Assembly: GCA_025617375.2 (NCBI GenBank)
Contig: JAMYGW020000013.1
Location: 124,001-188,000, forward strand
DNA: 64,000 bases
Source: Acarospora socialis
Lineage: Eukaryota > Ascomycota > Lecanoromycetes > Acarosporales > Acarosporaceae
Direction of reading: 5' to 3'
A program made the position numbers and the translations under genes. Shown piece by piece: positions 57,612 through 64,000 of the stretch (within the stretch, counting starts at the first letter, position 1; every line of letters begins with the position of its first letter). The notes under the pieces are model-generated. The model had not been told where the DNA came from. It did no database searches and saw only the letters and a program-made list of their open reading frames with translations.

Positions 57612-59562
57612 TTAAGTAGCCACGGATGCAGGTCCAGGGCCAGGTCCCGCTAGAACGCCTTTGGCAGTTCCCGCAAAGGGACGGCTGTCCCTTGAGGATA
57701 CCTTTGGCATTGCGTTCGATGCTGTCGAGTGCGGAACGGGGGCTTCGAAAGGTATCGGATCGTCGTCATAATCTTCCGCAAGGTGTTCCTCACTCTGCGT
57801 CCCTTGATGCTGCATGTGCATGGGATTGACATGTTGATCGTGTCGTGGCTGCTGCGAAGCGGCCTGCGAAGCGGCTGCGGCGTTCTTAGCAGCGTTCTTG
57901 CTGCCCTTCTTTCCCTTCCGACCCTTCATCTTGGCTTTCTCCAGTAACCTCCGTTTCTCGGCCAAACGTCTACGCTCACGGCGGTCTTTGATCTCATACT
58001 GCCTGATCAATGCTTCGGGAGGTGCGCCAAAGATACTTTCGTACTCGCAAAACTCGCAGATCCAGACCTCATCACCACTTGGTGGATGGTGATAGTTGTT
58101 GTACTCTTGCTGCAAACGGCGTTGGCGAGCGGCTAAAAGATATTCTTTACCAGTACGGCGTGGACGGGGCTTTTGGCCTTGCGGCTGCGCTTGCTGGCCG
58201 GCAGCAGATTGCTGAGCGTGCTGCGTACCATTTGCCGGATGCTGATTCGGTTGCCCAGCCATGCTGGGACTCGTCTGTGTCCCTTGCGTCGCAAAACCTC
58301 TTTGAGTTTGACCTGAGGTTGAAGGACCCAGATTTGTTCCGGACGCATGACGGTACCCCGCAGGTGTCGGGCTCTCAGCAGGCCAAACCATACTCTTCGC
58401 TGAATCTGATTCACAAGTGAACGTGAACTGAGTTTTGGTCGGCGTCGATTTCTTCGAGGACTGTTGTTCCAGCAGGCTGATGTTCTCTTGACCTTTAGGC
58501 GGCGTGGCGGAAACAGCGGCCGCGTTCGCTATAGCTGTGGAAATGATGCCTTGATTAGGGAGTTGCTGCGCTGTTTGGATTCACTTGTCAGTACAAGTAC
58601 AGAAATACTCAGGTCAGAGATTGGGCCTCACCTTTGTTGGCTGGAGTACCAGTCTGTGTCCATTCTCGTCGAGCTGCACCAGAACGTCCGGCCATCCAAG
58701 CGTTCGATGCATTTGTTGATACTCCTAAAGGACTCCTCCCACTGACGGCTCTGCCTGTATTGCGGCCATAACGACCCCTACCAGCTCCCGAGATACTACT
58801 TCCGGTTGCCCCTGTAGAAGTTGCAGAGCTACCGGAGCCGTAGTATTGCCCAACGCTACTTGCGCACTCGTCTGGCGAGACAGGATTCGGTTCATGAGGC
58901 GTAGAGATACCCATATTCGCCATATCTGCGGATAAAGATGAATGATGGTTTCCCGTGTTCCCCGATGTCGGAATCTTGCGTTTCTTCTTGTTGTTCGTGT
59001 TCTCAAACGAGTCGTAACCGTCCGCGGAAGACGAGGTGGACTGCGGTGCTGGAGGTCGATTGAGGCCCACAGAGGATGCCAAACCATCTTGCCGGTGATT
59101 GCCCTCACGGTACCCATTGGGTACATGGTTGGCAGCAGCCACACTCCGTAGCTTCTGATAGCATGCTAAGCCTGTCCCATCGACCTCATCCTCGCTTTCC
59201 ACAGTGTCACACTGATTGTCGTGATGGTGGTCGTTGTCATGATTGCAGAAATGCCCACTAGCAGCTAACCCGCGGTTGTCCGACATCCCATTCGACCGAG
59301 CTCCATGGCCATAATTATCAGCGTTGTAGGGGATGTAGAATACCGGTTTTGGCACAACTGGTCCCGATGGATAGAGTATAGAAGCTGCTGCGTCAGGTGA
59401 GAGACGAGAGCGAATACGACGTTTTGGTAAAGGTCTAATAGGACGATCGGGGTATATGGGCGACGTGGTGTCTGGTGAATGTACAGCTGGAGACGGCGGC
59501 GAGTAGGTGGTGCCTATTTGAAACCCAAGCAACCAAGTCAACAGGTCGTATAGCCAGGTCAT
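57612..59562 (-). CDS. Conserved basic fungal protein of unknown function
   Basis: Exons 59562-58632 and 58570-57612 join in phase 1 to 629 residues. The N-terminus is hydrophobic (MTWLYDLLTWLLGFQIG), possibly membrane-associating. A long disordered Ser/Asn/Gly/Gln-rich middle carries KKKRKIP, a candidate nuclear localisation signal. The conserved core is GKEYLLAARQRRLQQEYNNY, then DEVWICEFCEYESIFG with one C-x-x-C pair, PPEALIRQYEIKDRRERRR and a Lys/Arg-rich helix (AEKRRLLEKAKMKGRKGKKG). The C-terminus has DDDPIPFEAP. I recall this core as widely conserved in filamentous ascomycetes, without known function. Splice sites are canonical and the domain is complete. Confidence 0.82.
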
Positions 59563-61858
59563 GACGACTAGTGACGTCCGGTGTTTGCAATCGTAGGAGA
59601 TGCAGTACTGTCAGAGGTATATGTTGATGCTGTTGTGTGGATGCAGTGTCAATAGGGCAGCTCAAAACATTACTTACCCATGACGGCCACTGACATCCCT
59701 AAAACTTCGACCAAAACTTCAATCAGGTCCTGTGTTACCCCTTCCTCCTCAAATCCTTCAAAGTACTTGTTCCTACTATGGTTGCAAAATGTACCGAGAT
59801 TGCCGGATGTGCAATGTTTATCTGAAGGCGACCAGAAGTGTCAGCACGCAGCATCATCCCTCGTAGCCGACTTCCACTCCTCCAAGAAACAGGAGACAAG
59901 GACTGGCAACGGTGTGCAAGCACAGGAGCCACACGAAAACATGGCAGTGCCCGCCAAGTCACCGATGACATGGAGCACGGGAGGTCCTTACCTAAATGGT
60001 TCCTGAACAGGAGCGATGCCAGAGCTCTTGGGTCTAATGCAAAATATGGCGAGATATGACAACAAGCTTACGAGAGCTGTAGGAATCGATGTTGGGGCAG
60101 GAATAAACGTGGATAGGGGAGTTGGAGAGGCAATGGGGATTTGTTTAATCTAAGACGTCCCGGAGGTGATGGGTGACACTGGATTACATATCGCTTCATC
60201 AGTGGGCAAGACGCTAACGCTTCTGGGATGCATGACTGGCTCGTCGGACATTGCCGCCATCAAACCGTCGGTTAGTCCACTCCACTCTCCCTTCACTTCG
60301 ACGGACCACACGCAGCAACTCATGGCCACTGCATTGCCTATAAGAGAGTTTTGTTGTATGGGTGGAGCAGCCTGGGGTTACTAACAGCGTAGAGTACCTA
60401 GCAGGATCATGGAAGTTCTCACAAATGGTTCCAGTTGCGCAGCTCGTCTATCCAGACAAAGTTCGGTCATATCACTAGGGCGAGTTGAAGGGGACGACAC
60501 CTACCATCTGGTATGATACATCGACTTTCAGCTTTGGTTGATTCGACTGTGGGGCTTCAACATAAATCCCCGGACAGCTGATGCTGAAGCAAGGCTCAAA
60601 CAAAGCCTGGTGTGCAAAGAGGCAATGCAATGTCGATTCTGGATCATTTGCGTTTACATCCTCTCGTTCTGGCGGATCCTCATCATGCTATACTCATACA
60701 CTCAGAGAGCGCTGCGCGAGCGCCCCTTGTATCACATATCTTTCTGGACCTACCGTCAACTGGGCCGACTTTGGCCTCAAGTTGAACTGTCGTCGATCTA
60801 CAAATGGGCAGTACCGTACCACGATCTATCCATCTTTTGTTGAATTGGACTCTGAGCGACATGGGATACATATAGCCATTCTTCTTTCAAGCCGACAACG
60901 GTAACGTTGCAGCAGACATAGTCTACTACCTAGGGCATTCCATAGTCGGCTAGCACTGGCAACCTTGCCAACACCTTGACTCGGCGGGCGTGAAGGAACA
61001 TCTCTGGAAGAAAAGCCGGTGGTGTTTGTCCACTAGAAAAGAGATCAAGGCACCAGGGTTACAAATACTTTGAGCATCTTGTTATACTGAGTGGGTCATG
61101 GAGCTAGTTCAATATCATGGAAGCCACGACGCCTTTTTCTTGATACTTATGAACTGCTATTTAAATGCACTGTAGTTGTCTGGGTGGAACGGATACGGCA
61201 AGCTATAGGAATTTGGACGTGATTAGAAGCGGCAGGATGACTCTCGCCTTAACTGTTATCCGAAACTACCATTTGAGTATCTGAACGTTGAGGCCGCACT
61301 GGGGTCTGCATGTGCATGTGCATGTGCATGTGCCTCCGTGCCTGTATTGGTGGACTTTGCCCTAACATCCCACATCCCACATCCCCTAACTGCCTTAGGT
61401 AATGGTAAGTCTCTGATTGATTCTGACTAAGCGGCGCGTTTGTCCCGACGCGATCATTGACATTCACCGCCGATCCCGAACAAAGCGACCCGTGAGAACT
61501 TTTGAACGGCGGCCAACACTGACCATTCAGGCAAAGAACCCGCCCACACGCTTCATACCAACCCCCCACTCTTTCCCTCGAAGATCCCTCCCTCAGAGAA
61601 CTATTTTGCCAATGCGGTAGCCTTGTACATCAGCTTCAGACACTTCTTTTGCCCCCGTCTCTCGCTCTAGACACACATAAGCAAGGACATTGCGCTGCCT
61701 TGAGAACTTCCCGCGAACCTCCACAGGGCAGCCACCGCTGTCCATTCACACAGAGATCTCAGCCATTGTCGCTTCCAAATTCTTCCATTACCACGGCATC
61801 CCGATTCAATCTCATCAGAACTGCTTTTCCGTGCTGAGAATTGCTACTAGCGACACAG
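59563..61858. other. Intergenic region between divergent genes
   Basis: About 2.3 kb with no supported gene. A cysteine-containing plus frame near 59770-59840 (CSYYGCKMYRDCRMC) has no start or recognised fold. A short hexanucleotide repeat lies at 61308-61333. The last 250 bp are C-rich and form the presumed leader of the PHD gene. Confidence 0.4.
61308..61333. repeat. Hexanucleotide microsatellite (tgcatg)4
   Basis: Four perfect tgcatg units, giving alternating purine-pyrimidine DNA. Short enough to be chance. Confidence 0.7.
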
Positions 61859-64000
61859 ATGACCCAAAATCCAGCAATGTCGCCTCGACGCTCCTCGCGC
61901 GCACGCACAACCCAGCCTCCACCACCAGTCCCTCCACATACCCACTCTTCCACATCCTCTAGCTCATCGACTCGCGCGGAGAGAAGCACCCGATCACACC
62001 ACAAGCTTCAATCGCCGAATCGAGCTGTACATCCTCGATCTGAGTCCACCGAAGCTATCCAGGACGCTCGGCGGGGCGACCTACCACAAACGCGCCAACG
62101 GAAGCGCGGCCTAGATGAAGACACCGAGGTTGTCGCGAAGACCAATAATGGTGGTAACGACGAGGACGCAGAAGAAGAGGAAGTGACTCGATGTATCTGC
62201 GGCGAACAGGAATACCCCGGCATGCCCGTTATCTCAGCAGACTCATGGAACCGACGTAGCTCCAAGTCTGGGACTAAGGATACTAGAGATGCTCATCCTT
62301 CGGCCCCGGTTCCAGAGCTCGCGCCAGAGGATGCCGGAGGGCTTTTTATACAGTGCGACACTTGTATGGTGTGGCAGCATGGAGGTTGTGTGGGCATCAT
62401 GGACGAGGCCATGAGCCCGGAGGAATACTTCTGTGAGCAATGCAGGCCAGACCTGCACATTGTCGCTACTGGCACGAATGGGTACGGACGCTCTTATTCT
62501 GTTTACTCGTCCCTCAAGTTTGTGTAGCGTCGTATTGCATCTTCGCCTTACTAGAAGCTGACAGCATACGGTTGTCTAGACAAAAATCCTCCCGTTACCT
62601 CCCTGTTTACGAAGAAGCCTCACCGAAGACCTCACCAAGCCCTTCGAACCACGATCCTGAATCGAAAACAAGCAAAGATCCCAAATCTTCCCGCCAAAGC
62701 GCCATGTCTCTCAGCACCAAGCGACGTTCAACAATGAACAGTCGGGATGCGGCGTATGATGAAGAAGAACAGTTGCGAATAGCCATTGAGCAAAGCAAGG
62801 GGCAGGGCGTAGATGAAGATGTGGATAAACGGAGGAAGCGCGGCCGCAGCGATAGCGAAGAGTGAGTGTGCTCAGTCTTCCCAACTCGCAATGACCTTGA
62901 AACTCATCGTACTAACCACGCCCCATTTCTCCAGAAACAAGCATAATATAAAGCGGCAAAGAACAGCGTCCAACTCGCCGTCGAACCCTTCGAACGCGAA
63001 CACAAACACGACGTCGCATGACGCAGAATCAGACGACGGCTCCCCATCCAACAAAGAGAACAATCACAGTGGACAGAAGAAAGTCCGAGGTGCCGCCGCT
63101 CGAAATCATCGCGAAAAGGAAATCCGAGATCGAGAAGCCGAGCGAGAAAAGGTCCGGGCAGAGGCGGCTGGGCGGCGGAAAGGGAGAGCCGAAAGAAGAC
63201 GAGGAGACGGTAACAAATCGAACGATCCGTGTCAGAAACCCCAGGCGTTAACCTCTACAGACTCCGATCCCTCCGACGAATACCCGCACTCACGAACAAC
63301 GTCCACCAAAGGCGCAGACAGCGCCGCTCAAACCATCGACCCACCCGCCGCCCCACGAGCCGCACCCGACACACCACCCACAACCCAAGACGCCCCACCC
63401 AAGACCTCCCACCGCAAAACCGGCCGGCCCTCCACCCGCCGCGGCCGCCTCGGACGCAACCAATATACCAAAGACCGCGACCACCGCGCCGACCTCGCCA
63501 ACGACCACGACCGCTCCCCGCTGCGCTCCCAGTCACGCGAGGGCGGCGGTGGTGGAGACGACAACCCCAATCACGGACCCGGCGGCGGCGGCGGCGGCGT
63601 CAACGGCACCCACAGCGGCGTGGCCGGCGAATCGGGCAAACCCAGCAAGCCGCGCTACATGAACCCGCACCGCACCTCCATGAACGAGATGAAGCGCCGC
63701 GTCGCCGCCATCCTCGAGTTCATCTCGCGCACGCAGCTCGAGATGGCGGCGGGCGAGCAGACGCCTCCGAATGGCCGAACAAACGGAACAACCGGAGGAG
63801 GAGGAGGAGGTGCGGGGACGGGACGAGGAAGCAGCGCGTTGATGGCGGGCTTGGCGGATGGCTTGCGGCCCATTTTGGCGATGAACGGCGAGCACGCGGA
63901 GACGGAGAAGGAGAAGGACAAGGGAAAAGCAGGCGCGGCGGGCTTGAGCGAAAGGGCGTTTGTGGACTTGAGCAGTACGGAGATGATGGATGTGCTGACC
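61859..64000 (+). CDS. PHD-finger protein, Cti6-like (Rpd3L complex type), 3' end beyond window
   Basis: Histone-reader protein related to yeast Cti6, a subunit of the Rpd3L histone deacetylase complex that binds methylated H3K4. Exons 61859-62481, 62580-62861 and 62935 to the right edge join in frame. A disordered Ser/Thr/Arg N-terminus precedes the PHD finger (about residues 112-200): [15 protein letters not shown], then after a roughly 45-residue insertion [19 protein letters not shown] and [13 protein letters not shown], completing C4HC3. The middle is charged and low complexity ([20 protein letters not shown]). A late conserved block, [20 protein letters not shown] then [12 protein letters not shown], is typical of fungal Cti6 homologs. 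The insertion inside the finger is unusual but the zinc ligands are intact. The stop codon lies outside. Confidence 0.88.

Overview
The window is nuclear DNA of a filamentous ascomycete (Pezizomycotina). The genes carry short introns (about 45-130 nt) with GTNNGT donors and YAG acceptors, and include a HET-domain gene, a vacuolar subtilase, an RTA1 membrane protein, secreted Kex2-processed proteins and a BEACH gene. A Dothideomycete is a reasonable guess, but the sequence alone does not prove the class. All gene models were built by hand-joining exons in frame. No transposon, virus-like element, CRISPR array or convincing tRNA was recognised.

Layout. 1-6648 (-): 5' two thirds of a BEACH/beige gene, cut by the left edge, divergent from a PRB1-type vacuolar protease (7345-8969 +). 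8970-15900: gene-poor DNA holding a cluster of copies, whole and decayed, of an unrecognised small gene family (N-terminal membrane anchor, Pro/Ala linker, C-terminal W-R-N...T-D-K-E-S-V-D motif). 15929-20984: EMC1 (+) and an atypical short-chain dehydrogenase (-). 21536-25117 (-): secreted surface protein with about seven 59-residue repeats. 26281-30286: six-exon FAD monooxygenase (-) and RNA 3'-phosphate cyclase (+). 31254-38990: fungal-type protein of unknown function (-), aldo/keto reductase (-) between two related non-coding direct repeats, and a ZZ-HET fusion gene (+). 41151-47901 (-): RTA1-like membrane protein, expansin-like secreted protein, steryl ester hydrolase. 49382-50884 (+): tandem pair of 185-residue, four-cysteine secreted proteins. 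51425-53584: divergent WBP1 (oligosaccharyltransferase) and NUO9.5 (complex I). 54216-59562 (-): BTB-domain protein and a conserved basic fungal protein. 61859 to the right edge (+): Cti6-like PHD-finger protein, incomplete.

How the genes relate. Most are ordinary housekeeping genes with no common pathway: secretory/ER functions (EMC1, WBP1), vacuolar proteolysis (PRB1), lipid metabolism (steryl esterase), respiration (NUO9.5) and chromatin (Cti6). The accessory pieces are the small-gene cluster at 11.2-15.8 kb, the 34-39 kb HET/reductase region and the tandem secreted pair at 49-51 kb. The 11.2-15.8 kb cluster is the best candidate for something undescribed. It has at least eight copies of the C-terminal motif and three clear copies of the N-terminal exon in 4.6 kb, with conserved intron positions, two copies that still read through, and the rest broken.
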